The notes beneath the pieces were generated by a model, which made no database searches, had not been told where the DNA came from, and was given only the letters and a program-made list of their open reading frames with translations. Of a stretch of DNA of 41,616 nt, positions 8,342 to 17,775 are shown piece by piece; the stretch's first letter is position 1; each line of letters opens with the position of its first letter. Made by a program: the position numbers and the translations under genes. The DNA lies in the NCBI GenBank assembly GCA_021827495.1, contig JAKAVN010000014.1, positions 1 through 41,616 on the forward strand, written 5' to 3'. Origin of the DNA: Deltaproteobacteria bacterium (GTDB lineage: Bacteria > Desulfobacterota > Binatia > Binatales > Binataceae).

Positions 8342-9451
8342 CTATTGCTCCCTGAATCGCGCGGCGGAAAACGCGCCCAATTCTATCGCGGGGCGGCGCC
8401 CCTTGACCAAATCGGCGATGATCTCGCCGGTGATTGCGGAGAGCAGGATACCGCTGCGAAAGTGGCCGGCGGCCCATAACACGTTGGGCACGCTGGGCGA
8501 AAAACCGAGCACGGGCAGTAGATCGCGGGTGGCCGGACGCAGGCCGGCCCAAGCCTGGCGAAAGGCCGCAGTCCCCAGCCCGGGCACGATCGCGGCCGCG
8601 CCGCGCGTGATCTTCTCGATCCCCGCCAGCGTGACGGCCTTGTTATAGCCCGCCTCCTCCGTGGTCGAGCCGGCAAGCAGGCGGCCGTCGCGCCGCGGCA
8701 CCAGGTAGCCGCGCAGCGAGAACAGCGCGGGGCCGATGGTTCCGGGCGCGGCCTCGAGGCATACGATCTGACCGCGCACCGGACGGAGCTTCACCCGGTC
8801 GGCCTCGAGGCCGCGGATTTCACCCGCCCACGACCCGGCCGCGTTGATCACCACGTCGGCCTCGCGCGTCGCGCCGTCATCCATCAGCACACCGGCGGCG
8901 CGACCGCCGCGAATCGCCAGGGCCTCGACCAGCGCCCCTTCGGCGAATTCAGCGCCCGCCTTGCGCGCGGCGGCGGCGTAGGCCTGCGTGAGCTTGCGGT
9001 TGTCGGTGCGCCGGTTGGTCGGCATGTGGATGGCGTAGACGGTTTCCGGCGAGAGCATCGGTTCGATCCGCCGCGCCTCGGCGCCGCTTAACTCCTCGAC
9101 CTCGGCGCCGGCCGTCCGTTGCCACTTGGCACGCCGCTCGAGCTGGGCGCGCTCGGCCGCATCCAGGGCGACGTAGAGGATTCCAGCGCGATCATATTCG
9201 GGGTCGATGCCGCCGTCGCGCATCAGGCGATCGACAATCGCCTCGAAGGCGTCACGCGCCTTCATGCAAAAATCGAAAAAGGGGCCGGGGCCATCGGCTT
9301 CGGCCTGCGGTGCGATCATCCCGGCGGCGGCCCACGACGCCTCCTGCCCCACCCGGCCGCGCTCGAGCACGGTGGTGGCGACGCCCTCGGCGGCCAGCCG
9401 CCATGCCACCGAGCATCCGATGATCCCGCCGCCTATGACGATCGCCTTCAA
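8342..9451 (-). CDS. thiO: glycine oxidase ThiO (FAD-dependent)
   Basis: A 369-residue FAD oxidoreductase of the DAO family. ThiO oxidises glycine to iminoglycine (dehydroglycine) for the thiazole ring of thiamine. The N-terminus MKAIVIGGGIIGCSVAW is the GxGxxG Rossmann motif. VLERGRVGQEASWAAAGMIAPQ is the ThiO-type segment with the ribose-binding Glu and the flavin-contacting SWAAAGM, and AGLRPATRDLLPVLG with AAGHFRSGILLSAITGE is the C-terminal flavin/substrate region typical of ThiO. No thiazole genes (thiG, thiS) and no TPP riboswitch signature were seen nearby, so the thiamine role rests on the family alone; another D-amino-acid oxidase activity is possible. Confidence 0.85.
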   Translation of the reverse strand: MKAIVIGGGIIGCSVAWRLAAEGVATTVLERGRVGQEASWAAAGMIAPQAEADGPGPFFDFCMKARDAFEAIVDRLMRDGGIDPEYDRAGILYVALDAAERAQLERRAKWQRTAGAEVEELSGAEARRIEPMLSPETVYAIHMPTNRRTDNRKLTQAYAAAARKAGAEFAEGALVEALAIRGGRAAGVLMDDGATREADVVINAAGSWAGEIRGLEADRVKLRPVRGQIVCLEAAPGTIGPALFSLRGYLVPRRDGRLLAGSTTEEAGYNKAVTLAGIEKITRGAAAIVPGLGTAAFRQAWAGLRPATRDLLPVLGFSPSVPNVLWAAGHFRSGILLSAITGEIIADLVKGRRPAIELGAFSAARFREQ

Positions 9452-9617
9452 TCCCTTGCGCTCCCTGCCGCGGCCGCGCTCACGCGCATCTTCAACGATT
9501 CAGCTTAGCTGCGCCGGGCGCGGCGCGAAAGCCAGCGGCGCGGCGGTGTGAAAGCGCCAAGGGTGATGCTAAAAGCCCTCACTGGAAAGGGTCCGCTGGA
9601 GAATCGGAAGGGAGCGA

Positions 9618-9643
9618 GAGGCCGCACGGCGGGCGGCGGCCTC
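9618..9643 (+). other. strong hairpin in the 5' leader of the Cys/Met PLP enzyme
   Basis: An 8-bp perfect stem (GAGGCCGC / GCGGCCTC) with a 10-base loop lies about 25 bases before the start codon, just ahead of the GGAGGAA ribosome-binding site. It is followed by a smaller GGGC-TAT-GCCC hairpin. The leader does not match the SAM, SAH or cobalamin riboswitch consensus as I remember them. A role in translation control is a guess. Confidence 0.3.
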
Positions 9644-9667
9644 GGGCTATGCCCGCGGAGGAACGCC

Positions 9668-10828
9668 ATGGCAAAGGTCATCCGGGCGATCGAAACGAAA
9701 CTCATCCACGCGGGCGAGCCGGAGCCGCTCATCGGCGGCGCGGTCGCGATGCCGATATTTCAGTCGGCGACCTTCGCCTATCGCGGCGAGCAAACCTACC
9801 ACGACCTGCGCTACATCCGGCTCAGCAACACGCCCAATCACGAGGTGCTGCATCGCAAGCTGGCGGCGCTCGAGAATGCCGAAGCGGCGCTGGTAACGGC
9901 GAGCGGGATGGCGGCGATTTCGACCACGCTGCTGGCGCTGCTCGGCGCGGACGGCCATCTGCTGGCCCAGGATTGCCTATACGGCGGCACTCACGACCTG
10001 CTCACGTCCGATTTGCCGGCGCTGGGGATAAAGACGGATTTCATCGACGGCAACGACCCGGCCTCGTGGCGCCAAAGGCTAACCCAGCGCACGCGTGCGA
10101 TTTACGTCGAGACGGTTTCCAATCCGCTGATGGGCGTGGCGGACCTGCGCGCGGTGGTCGAGTTCGCCAATGCGCACGGGCTGGTGTCGATCATCGACAA
10201 CACGTTCGCAAGCCCGGTGAACTTCCGTCCGGCCGAGATGGGCTTCGATCTCTCGCTGCACAGTTGCACCAAGTATTTAAACGGCCACTCGGATATCGTG
10301 GCCGGCGCCGTGATCGGACGCTCCGAACTGGTGCGGAAGGTGGCGCATAAGCTCAACCATCTGGGCGGCGTGCTCGATCCGCACGCCTGCTTTCTGCTGC
10401 ATCGCGGGATGAAGACGCTGGCGGTGCGGGTGCGCTACCAGAACGAGAGCGCGCTCAAGATCGCGCGTTTTCTGGAGGCCCATCCCAAGGTCCGCCAGGT
10501 CAACTACCCGGGCCTGGAGAGCAGCCCCGACCATCTGCGCGCCTGCGAGCTGCTCGATGGTTTCGGCGGGATGCTGAGCTTCGAAGTGGAGGGCGGAGTG
10601 GCCGCCGCCAACGGCTTTATCGCGCATGTCACGCTGCCCATCTCGGCGCCCAGCCTGGGCGGGGTCGAGAGCCTGATCACGCGGCCTGCGACGACCTCGC
10701 ATTCCGGAATGTCAGCCGAGGAGCGCTCGCGCGCCGGGATCGCCGAGGGGCTGATCCGTTTCTCGGTGGGACTCGAAGCGACCGAGGATTTGATCGAGGA
10801 TTTTACGCGCGCCCTGGCCGCTTGCTGA
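9668..10828 (+). CDS. trans-sulfuration-type PLP enzyme (cystathionine gamma-synthase/lyase family)
   Basis: A 386-residue Cys/Met-metabolism PLP enzyme. I chose the ATG at 9668 over the ORF-track start because GGAGGAA sits directly upstream and the protein then begins IRAIETKLIHAGEPEP, as in the family. Landmarks are YIRLSNTPNHEVLHRKLAALE, the stacking segment near DCLYGGTHDL, and the PLP-lysine site LHSCTKYLNGHSDIVAGAV. SLGGVESLITRPATTSH and a C-terminal RFSVGLEATEDLIEDF complete the signature. The family includes cystathionine gamma-synthase, beta- and gamma-lyases and methionine gamma-lyase; sequence alone does not separate them, and the neighbours give no clue. It is divergent from thiO. 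Confidence 0.88.
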   Translation: MAKVIRAIETKLIHAGEPEPLIGGAVAMPIFQSATFAYRGEQTYHDLRYIRLSNTPNHEVLHRKLAALENAEAALVTASGMAAISTTLLALLGADGHLLAQDCLYGGTHDLLTSDLPALGIKTDFIDGNDPASWRQRLTQRTRAIYVETVSNPLMGVADLRAVVEFANAHGLVSIIDNTFASPVNFRPAEMGFDLSLHSCTKYLNGHSDIVAGAVIGRSELVRKVAHKLNHLGGVLDPHACFLLHRGMKTLAVRVRYQNESALKIARFLEAHPKVRQVNYPGLESSPDHLRACELLDGFGGMLSFEVEGGVAAANGFIAHVTLPISAPSLGGVESLITRPATTSHSGMSAEERSRAGIAEGLIRFSVGLEATEDLIEDFTRALAAC

Positions 10829-11073
10829 GGCTCGCCCGTCAACGCGACACCGCCCGCGGCGCGCTTTATGCTTCTCCTCTGATCGCGGGCAGATTTCGCA
10901 CATGGATTGCGTCTGATTCGAGACGCTTGGCGGTCTCGATGCCTCAATCCTGAGTCATAGCGGAACAGAAACATTCGGCATAGGTCGGCGGGACTCGCCG
11001 GTGGTGGACACTCCCGCACAGGTTAAACCGTTTAAGAGCGGGATCGCGCTTGTTACGACGAATTGCTACGATT

Positions 11074-14000
11074 ATGCGGCTTTTCCGTCTCGGGGGACCG
11101 TTGGCAAAGAGCCAGCCTATGGCAGTCAGGAAAACCGGGCCGACAGCTTCGAGCGTTGACGCGCGTACGTCGGCCGATACGCTGACGTGCGCAGCGCCCA
11201 CTCCAGCCATAGAATTTGAGCCGCGGGAGGGCGGGCGGCTGGCCGAGGCGTACGATTCCGCGACGATGAGTCGGGGCTGGAGCCTGCGCCTGATGCGCTC
11301 GGGCGCGGCCCTGCTGGTCATCTTCGAGGTCATATACTTCATCTTTGATCGCTATATTTCTCCACCGCTGACGCCGGCAACTACAGCGCTGCACGCTGGC
11401 GCGGTGGGCCTCACGGTGCTTGTGCTGGCGCTCACGACGTCAAAACGTTTCGAGCGCAAGTGGCAGCCGATCTGCCTTGCGAACCTGCTGGCGATCTATG
11501 GAGTAACGCTGGCACTACGGCTGCTCAACGGCGAGACCGAGCCGCTGTTCATCACTGTGGCGCTCAGCCTGGTTGGCACTGGCGCGCTACTGCCGTGGTC
11601 GAATCGCTGGCAGGCCGGGCTGAGCGCGGCTGCTTTGGCCACGATGGGGATGCTGGCGTTAGTGCCTGCGCCGGCCGACTCGCAGGTCGGCTACCAATGC
11701 GTTGGCGTGCTGACAGCAGCCATCCTCGGGCACTTTATCCTGCTGATGCGCCATGGGTACCAAGCCGAACTGGCCGGGTGGATGAGCAGCCTGCGCGACA
11801 GCCATCAGGACTTGGCCGACGCGCTCGCGCGCAGCGCGGCGGTAATGGCCGAGCGCGAGCTGGCCGAGCGCCGCCTGCGCAACAGCGAAGCGAAGCTGCG
11901 CAAGGTGTTCGAGGCGAGCTGCGACGCGATCACCATCAACCGGCTGAGTGACGGCCGCTATCTCGACCGCAACCAAGGCTTCTGCGACGAAACGGGATAC
12001 ACGCGCGAGGAGACCCTCGGGCGCACCCCGGGCGAGATGGGGCTCTGGGCCGACCTGGAGCAGCTGCGGAGCTTCTTGCGCCTGCTCAAGGCCGAGGGGC
12101 GAGTGCGCAATCTCGAGTGCACCTTCCGCGCGAAGAACGGCCGCCTCGCTCAGCACCTGATGTCGGCCTCGGTGATGGAGCTCGATGGCGAGGCCTGCGT
12201 GGTGTCGATCATGCGTAACATCGGCGAGCTCAAGCAGACCCAGCGCGAACTGGCCGAGGCACGCGAGGCGCTCTCGGCCGAGGTGCGCGAACTCGAAGCG
12301 AGCCAGCGCCACTTGCGCAACCGCGAAGCCGATCTGCACAAGGTGTTCGAGGCCAGCGTCGACGCGATCGCGATCAGCCGCATCCCCGACGCCCGCCTGC
12401 TCGACTGCAACCTCGAGTTCCTCAGGATAACCGGGCTCAGCCGCGAAGAAACGCGGGCGTTGACCATACCCGAGATGGCCATCTGGGCCCGTGTCGAGCA
12501 GTACCGGGATTTCGTCCGCCAGCTCAAGGAGCACGGCTTCGTGCGCGGCATGGAGATCGACCTGAGAAGGCGCGACGGCGTGGTGATGCCCTTCCTCCTA
12601 TCGGCGGTAAAGACTGAGATCGACGGCCAGCCCTGTGTCGTGACCGTCACCCGCGACATCAGCCAGCTCAAGCGCACGGAGTGCGAGCTGGTCGCCGCGC
12701 GCGAGGCCGCGCTGGCCGGGTCGGAGGCCAAGTCCGAGTTCCTCTCGGTCATGTCGCATGAGATCCGCACGCCGATGAACGCGATCCTCGGGATGGCCGA
12801 CCTGCTGTGGGAAACGCCGCTCGGGGCGGAGCAGCGGCGCTATCTCGACACCATGCGTAGGAACGGCAACTCGCTGCTCAGCCTGATAAACGGCATCCTC
12901 GACCTGGCCAAGGTCGAGAGCGGGCGGCTGAGCCTCGAGCGCGTCGGCTTCAACCTGGTCGAACTGTGTGAGGATGTGATCGAGACGCTGGGCGTGCGCG
13001 CCCACGAAAAGGGCCTCGAACTGGCACTGCGCATCCGGCCCGGCGTCTCCACCGCGCTGATCGGCGATCCGCTGCGCCTGCGCCAGATTCTGATCAATCT
13101 GCTCGGCAACGCGATCAAATTCACCAAGCACGGCGAAGTGACGTTGACCGTCGAGGCGGCCGCCCCCGCGCAGTTGAGCGAATTCCTGGTCCCGCCGCCC
13201 GGGACCGAAGCCGCCTGCGGACCCTTGGACGCCGACACGCCGCAGACCCGCCAGCTCCTGCGCTTCGTGGTCCGCGACACCGGCGTAGGGATCGCCGCCG
13301 ACAAGCTGGAGGCAATCTTCTCGAACTTCACTCAAGCCGATTCGACCATCGGCCGCAAATACGGCGGCAGTGGCCTCGGACTGGCGATCGTCAAGCGCCT
13401 GGTCGAGTTGATGAACGGACAGATCGAAGCCGACAGCCGTCTCGGCGAGGGCACCACTTTAAGCTTTGTCGTCCCGCTCGACATTCAGCCTGGAGCCGCC
13501 ACGGGATCGCCTGCTTGCGCCGCCGCAGCCGACGGCCATGCGTATCGCAACGGCGGCGCGGCGACTGGGGCGGCGGATGCCGCCGCTGTCCCGCCCGGCG
13601 CCGCCAGGCCGCGCGCGGTGGCGCGCGGCGCCACCGCGATGGTCACGCGGCCGCTCAGAATTCTGCTCGCCGAAGATTCCCCGGATAACCGCCTCTTGAT
13701 CGAAGTCTATCTCAAGAGCACTCCGTACCGGCTCGATTACGCGGAGGACGGCGAGGCCGCGGTGCGCAAGTTCATGACCGCACAGTATGACGCGATCCTG
13801 ATGGACCTCCAGATGCCCGTGATGGACGGCTACGAAGCGGTCGCCGAAATCCGCCGCCTGGAGCAAACCGGCCATCGCCGCCGCACGCCGATCATCGTTT
13901 TGACAGCCTCCGCGGACGACGAAGCGGCCCGCATGAGTTTTAAAATGGGATGCGACGCCCACGTGACCAAACCGGTGAAACGCTCCACCCTGCTCGAAGC

Positions 14001-14400
14001 GATCCGCGACGCGGTCGAGCCGGCCGCGCAAGCCGCGCCCTCCAGCATCGGCAACGGCGGCTCCGCAGACCCCGCCGCAAAGGTCCCGCAGGAGCCGCTC
14101 GTGGTTCAGCTCGACCAGGATCTGCGCGACCTCGTCCCGGGCTTTCTCGCCCGCAAGCGCGAGGACGCCTGCGCTATCCTGGCCGCGGCGGAGCACGGCG
14201 AATCCGAAGCCATCGCACGGCTGGGCCACAACATGCGGGGCGAAGGCGGCAGCTATGGACTCGACACAATCAGCGAAATCGGCCGGGAACTCGAGCAGGC
14301 GGGCAAGGTAAGCGACCTCGACGCGGCAAGGCGCCTGGCCCGCAATCTGATTAGCTTCCTCGACCGGATCGAGATCGTATACCACCCGACGGAAGACTGA
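11074..14400 (+). CDS. membrane hybrid sensor histidine kinase (6 TM, 2 PAS, HisKA, HATPase, REC, HPt)
   Basis: A protein of about 1108 residues. Six hydrophobic segments fill roughly residues 75-235. Two related PAS domains follow (each starts with a KVFEAS.DAI segment), separated by coiled-coil helices. The HisKA box is SHEIRTPMN with His562. The ATPase has an N box (LLGNAIKFT), a G1 box (DTGVGIA) and a G2 box (YGGSGLGLAI). A receiver with Asp911 (ILMDLQMPVMDG) and a C-terminal HPt domain with His1052 (GHNMRGEGG) complete a His-Asp-His relay. It lacks a final DNA-binding partner in the neighbourhood. The start is uncertain: the track uses TTG at 11050; ATGs at 11074 and 11119 are in frame, none with a clear ribosome-binding site. 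The two PAS domains look like an internal duplication. Confidence 0.9.
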   Translation: MRLFRLGGPLAKSQPMAVRKTGPTASSVDARTSADTLTCAAPTPAIEFEPREGGRLAEAYDSATMSRGWSLRLMRSGAALLVIFEVIYFIFDRYISPPLTPATTALHAGAVGLTVLVLALTTSKRFERKWQPICLANLLAIYGVTLALRLLNGETEPLFITVALSLVGTGALLPWSNRWQAGLSAAALATMGMLALVPAPADSQVGYQCVGVLTAAILGHFILLMRHGYQAELAGWMSSLRDSHQDLADALARSAAVMAERELAERRLRNSEAKLRKVFEASCDAITINRLSDGRYLDRNQGFCDETGYTREETLGRTPGEMGLWADLEQLRSFLRLLKAEGRVRNLECTFRAKNGRLAQHLMSASVMELDGEACVVSIMRNIGELKQTQRELAEAREALSAEVRELEASQRHLRNREADLHKVFEASVDAIAISRIPDARLLDCNLEFLRITGLSREETRALTIPEMAIWARVEQYRDFVRQLKEHGFVRGMEIDLRRRDGVVMPFLLSAVKTEIDGQPCVVTVTRDISQLKRTECELVAAREAALAGSEAKSEFLSVMSHEIRTPMNAILGMADLLWETPLGAEQRRYLDTMRRNGNSLLSLINGILDLAKVESGRLSLERVGFNLVELCEDVIETLGVRAHEKGLELALRIRPGVSTALIGDPLRLRQILINLLGNAIKFTKHGEVTLTVEAAAPAQLSEFLVPPPGTEAACGPLDADTPQTRQLLRFVVRDTGVGIAADKLEAIFSNFTQADSTIGRKYGGSGLGLAIVKRLVELMNGQIEADSRLGEGTTLSFVVPLDIQPGAATGSPACAAAADGHAYRNGGAATGAADAAAVPPGAARPRAVARGATAMVTRPLRILLAEDSPDNRLLIEVYLKSTPYRLDYAEDGEAAVRKFMTAQYDAILMDLQMPVMDGYEAVAEIRRLEQTGHRRRTPIIVLTASADDEAARMSFKMGCDAHVTKPVKRSTLLEAIRDAVEPAAQAAPSSIGNGGSADPAAKVPQEPLVVQLDQDLRDLVPGFLARKREDACAILAAAEHGESEAIARLGHNMRGEGGSYGLDTISEIGRELEQAGKVSDLDAARRLARNLISFLDRIEIVYHPTED

Positions 14401-14509
14401 TTTTTTCACCGACCCTCGCGGCGCGCCTCCACTGGCGGCGCTTCGGCAACTCGCGCGCATGCGCCCATCGCCTCGCGATCCATCCTCGCGTGCGCGCCCG
14501 CACGAACGG

Positions 14510-14908
14510 CTAGGGCAATGCGGCGACGGCCTCGATTTCGATCAGCAGCCCGTCGATCGCCAGCGCCGCCACGCCGATGAGCGTCGACGCGGGCGCGTTC
14601 TCCTTGGGAAAGAACTCGCGGCGCATGTCGGCAATCGCCCGGTAGTCGTCCGGTTTGTAGTTGACCACGTAGGTGTTCATCTTGACCACGTCGGCGAGCG
14701 ACGCGCCGGCGCTCTTGAGCGCCGCGGCCAGGTTCTCGGCCGCCTTGCGCGCCTGCGTTTTCAGATCGCCGCGGCCCACTATCTGGCCCTCCTTGTCGAC
14801 CGCCACCTGGCCCGCGACGAACAGCATCCGGCCGCCCGCAACCGTGACGACGTGAGTGTAGCCGCGCGGGGCATGGAGGGTGTCTGGGTTGATGAACTTC
14901 TTTTCCAT
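14510..14908 (-). CDS. Rid-family protein (YjgF/YER057c/UK114-like) lacking the catalytic Arg
   Basis: A 132-residue protein of the Rid superfamily, small trimeric proteins; RidA itself hydrolyses reactive enamine/imine intermediates from PLP enzymes. Family signs are LFVAGQVAVDKEGQIVG, QARKAAENLAAALKSAGAS, VVKMNTYVVN and a C-terminal IEIEAVAAL. In RidA the substrate carboxylate is held by an Arg in the PAR-S segment; here the same place reads APASTLIGV, so the Arg appears replaced by Ser, as in some non-deaminase Rid subgroups. The alignment was done by eye. AAGGAG lies upstream of the ATG. It stands alone between the kinase and the TolC-like gene, so its partner is unknown. Confidence 0.85.
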   Translation of the reverse strand: MEKKFINPDTLHAPRGYTHVVTVAGGRMLFVAGQVAVDKEGQIVGRGDLKTQARKAAENLAAALKSAGASLADVVKMNTYVVNYKPDDYRAIADMRREFFPKENAPASTLIGVAALAIDGLLIEIEAVAALP

Positions 14909-15020
14909 CGCCGGTCTCCTTACTCATGCGCCGGGGAGCAGTTGCGCAATTCGCCGGGCAACGCGCTCACGGCCTGTCAGCTTTGAGCCTTCGATACGGC
15001 GTCACAACCTCGCCGGGGCC

Positions 15021-16922
15021 CTAAAACTTCGAGTACCAGGGCGAGCGATGTGGATCCCGGAGCTGGAAGTCGATCTGGAAGGCCCGCAACAGCGTGCCCT
15101 GCTCGTGCTCCAGCGAGAGCCGGGCGTCCTCGAGGTCAACCTCGGCCTGCACCTGGTTGCCCTGCGCCGAGATCAACTGCTCCTGGAACTGCAACAGGTC
15201 ATGCGTGGTCGCCATGCCGACCTTGAAGCGCACTTCCTCGTCGTGGAGCGATTGCGCGGCGTAGTAGGTCGCCTCGCGGGTGGCCTGGACACGCTTCTGG
15301 TCGGCCCCGAGGTTGGCGAGCGCGGTCTGCACGGCGACCACCGCGGTCGAGATCGACGCCCGGTACTGCATCCTCATCGTCTCGTACTGCACACGGGTCT
15401 GCGCCAGCACCGCGCGCGCGGCGGCGTTGTCGATCGGGAACTCGAAGTTCATTACCGCCGCGTAGTTGTAAAAGCTGAAGCCCCACAGGCGACTGAGCGC
15501 GTCGCCGTAGAGGCCTTTGAACGGCAGCCTGATGCCTTGCGTCGCCAACCTTGTAGTGCAGTTGGGCGTGATGCCGGGAAACACCGAGAGGCAGTTAGTC
15601 GCGCCGGCGGTGGAGGTGAGGCCGAACTGCGCGCCCAGGTTGAGTTGCGGCAGGGTCTGGTTCTCGGAGAACTTGACCTGCATCAGGGCGCCGCGGATCG
15701 CCTCGCGCATCGCCGCCAGCGAGGGCCGATACTGAATCGCGGTCTCCAGTGCGACCTCCTCGTTAGGGTTATTCTCCCTGGCCGGATTAGGCTTGTCGGT
15801 CGGCTCGATCTCCTGCGGCATGAAGGTCGACGACGGGTTCAGCATTATGTCCTGGCGCAGCGCCGCGCGCGCGGCGCGCGCCGCCGCTTGGGCGGTGTAG
15901 ACGTTGGCCGCCGAGGTCGCTTCGGCGGATTGCGCCTCCTGCAGATCGATCGGCGCGAGGGTGCCGACCTGCAAGGCGATCCGGTTCTGGCGCACCAGAT
16001 CACTGTTGAGCCTGAGCGCATACTCGGCCACTTGCAGGTTCTCCTCGGCCTGCACCAGGTTCCAATAGTCGGTGCCGACCCGGAGCACGAAGTCTTCGAT
16101 ATTCTGCTCCATGTTCCACTGCGACTGCTTCTGCGAGGACTGGGCGATACGCACGTTGAGCGTGGCGAAGTTCCAGCCGAAGTTGCGCAACAGCGGCTGC
16201 GACACCGACAAATCGAGTTGCGGAACGTATGCCGGGTTGACCGAAGAGAAGATCGAGTTGGAATAGAGGCGCTGGTTGTCGAAGGTGATGCCGAAGGTGC
16301 CGTTAGTCAGCGCCGACACCTTGTTGAGCCCGAAGTTCCAGTCGTACAACTTGTTGGTAAACGCGTTGCCGCTGGCCTCGAATGGCGAGGTGACCGGCAC
16401 CACGCTCTTCATGATGTCGCTTTCGGCGGCGAGCGACGGATCGAACGCGCCGTTGGCGGTCTTGACCGCCTCCTCGCTGGCCAGCGGATCAAGCTCGGCC
16501 ACTTTGACGCTGGGATTGTTCATCAGCGCGATATAAATCGCCTGCTTCAGCGACAGGCCGCGCACCGTGTCGTCGCGCGAGCGCAGGTAGGATTGGCTGA
16601 TGATGCTCTCGGGCGGCACCTGCTCGGTGGGCGACATCTGCTTGGCGAAGATTCCGGGCAGCGACAGCACCGAGGCGCCCTGCTCAAACGGCGCGGTCTG
16701 GCTCGAGGGCGTGTCGAGGTCGGGCGCGGGCTGCTCGGGCACCGGGATGACCTGTTGGTTGCGCGGGGTGGCGATCGGCGGCAACTTCGGCACGCCAACG
16801 GCAAGCCCCGACGGTGGCGCGGCCGCTGGCATCGGCGCCGTCTGTGCGCGCGGCGAAGAGGCTCCGCCCGCCAGCGCCGGCAAAATCAACATCATGAGCA
16901 CGGCAAAGGTCTTGCGCAACAT
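15021..16922 (-). CDS. TolC-family outer-membrane efflux/channel protein
   Basis: A 633-residue outer-membrane factor. The internal ATG at 16922 was chosen because AAGGAGG precedes it and it opens a clear signal peptide (MLRKTFAVLMMLILPALAG); the longer ORF adds an unlikely leader. After a Pro-rich linker, two TolC-type halves follow. LSLKQAIYIALMNNPSVK is the usual first helix (LxxAixxAlxNNPxv), and heptad-rich helices such as QAEENLQVAEYALRLNSDLV and ATHDLLQFQEQLISAQGNQVQAEVDL build the periplasmic tunnel. It is longer than canonical TolC (about 470), mainly in the N-terminal linker and the loop before the second half. No RND or MFP partner genes adjoin it, so its transport system is unknown. 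It is divergent from the secreted Cys-rich protein. Confidence 0.88.
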   Translation of the reverse strand: MLRKTFAVLMMLILPALAGGASSPRAQTAPMPAAAPPSGLAVGVPKLPPIATPRNQQVIPVPEQPAPDLDTPSSQTAPFEQGASVLSLPGIFAKQMSPTEQVPPESIISQSYLRSRDDTVRGLSLKQAIYIALMNNPSVKVAELDPLASEEAVKTANGAFDPSLAAESDIMKSVVPVTSPFEASGNAFTNKLYDWNFGLNKVSALTNGTFGITFDNQRLYSNSIFSSVNPAYVPQLDLSVSQPLLRNFGWNFATLNVRIAQSSQKQSQWNMEQNIEDFVLRVGTDYWNLVQAEENLQVAEYALRLNSDLVRQNRIALQVGTLAPIDLQEAQSAEATSAANVYTAQAAARAARAALRQDIMLNPSSTFMPQEIEPTDKPNPARENNPNEEVALETAIQYRPSLAAMREAIRGALMQVKFSENQTLPQLNLGAQFGLTSTAGATNCLSVFPGITPNCTTRLATQGIRLPFKGLYGDALSRLWGFSFYNYAAVMNFEFPIDNAAARAVLAQTRVQYETMRMQYRASISTAVVAVQTALANLGADQKRVQATREATYYAAQSLHDEEVRFKVGMATTHDLLQFQEQLISAQGNQVQAEVDLEDARLSLEHEQGTLLRAFQIDFQLRDPHRSPWYSKF

Positions 16923-17131
16923 TTGGGTCCGAAACCTCCTTGAGTAGCCTGCGGACTTACACCAAGACGAAACTGCTGGCTGGTGCGTTTCGCAAATCGG
17001 GCGAAAGGCGCACAGGGCACTTTTGCCCAAACGCGCCGCGCTTGCAACGCGCCGCCGCCTTCCGGATCATAGCCGGGCGCGCTATCGATTCGCCGGATGC
17101 GCCCGCGCGAAAGCGACCGCCGCATCATCCG

Positions 17132-17719
17132 ATGAGAATTTCTTCGGCCTCGAGCGGAATCACTCGCTTCGCACCCGCCATTGCGCTGGCACTCGCCATC
17201 GCGGGACACGCCGGCATCGCGCACGCGCAAGCGCCCGCGCCACCGCCTGGTCCCCCGCCGCTGACGCAGCCCTCGGTGCCGGTTTTGCCCGGCGCGCCGG
17301 CGCCGCTGGTGAGTGTGCCGCTGGTGGTGTCGACGCCGCTGGCAACGCCCGTGCCCATTCCAACCGCGTTGCCGACGCCTGTGCCACGGCTATTCAATTG
17401 CAGTTGCTTTACCACGGCCTCGGGTACGCAATGGTCGGGCACTGTGACGGCGCCCGATTATGCGGCGGCGCGCGCCGCCGCGTCAGGCGCCTGTTTCAGC
17501 TACCTCATGCGCACGCCGCAGTCGCCTTTTATTCCGCCCGTACAGTCTCCGGGGCTCAATGCCGAGACCGAAGCCAATGCCGCGGCTGCGGCCACGCCCG
17601 GCGTTGGAGCGATGGCTGGGGGACCGTTAACGGGCGCCTCAAACTCGCCTGCCGCGGCCTTGCAGAACTCCCCTTCGCTTACCGGGCAGACCTTCTGCAA
17701 CGTCTGCGCCTGTAACTGA
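17132..17719 (+). CDS. secreted Pro/Ala-rich protein with six cysteines, function unknown
   Basis: The ORF-track start at 16940 adds 64 implausible residues. The ATG at 17132 gives a 195-residue protein with a clear signal peptide ending near AGIAHAQA. Residues 35-90 are a Pro/Val-rich low-complexity linker. The core contains six cysteines in three groups: FNCSC, GACF and a terminal FCNVCACN. The segment between the first two groups (SGTQWSGTVTAPDYAAARAAASGAC) looks like a small folded domain. The cysteines could form disulfides in the periplasm or bind a metal; nothing decides between these. It is divergent from the tolC-like gene, about 210 bases apart, so a shared regulatory region is possible. 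I recognise no family. Confidence 0.6.
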   Translation: MRISSASSGITRFAPAIALALAIAGHAGIAHAQAPAPPPGPPPLTQPSVPVLPGAPAPLVSVPLVVSTPLATPVPIPTALPTPVPRLFNCSCFTTASGTQWSGTVTAPDYAAARAAASGACFSYLMRTPQSPFIPPVQSPGLNAETEANAAAAATPGVGAMAGGPLTGASNSPAAALQNSPSLTGQTFCNVCACN

Positions 17720-17775
17720 GCTCCGCGCGGCGATGCCGCGGCGAGGCCGTGAAACCCGCCGCCCTCGCCACGCGC

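Noticed and set aside
9452-9667. TPP or SAM riboswitch between thiO and the Cys/Met PLP enzyme
   Set aside because: Neither strand shows the conserved core motifs (for example the CUGAGA and ACCUGA segments of TPP); only generic hairpins are present.
14880-16943. 687-codon plus-strand ORF
   Set aside because: Antisense shadow of the TolC-like gene.
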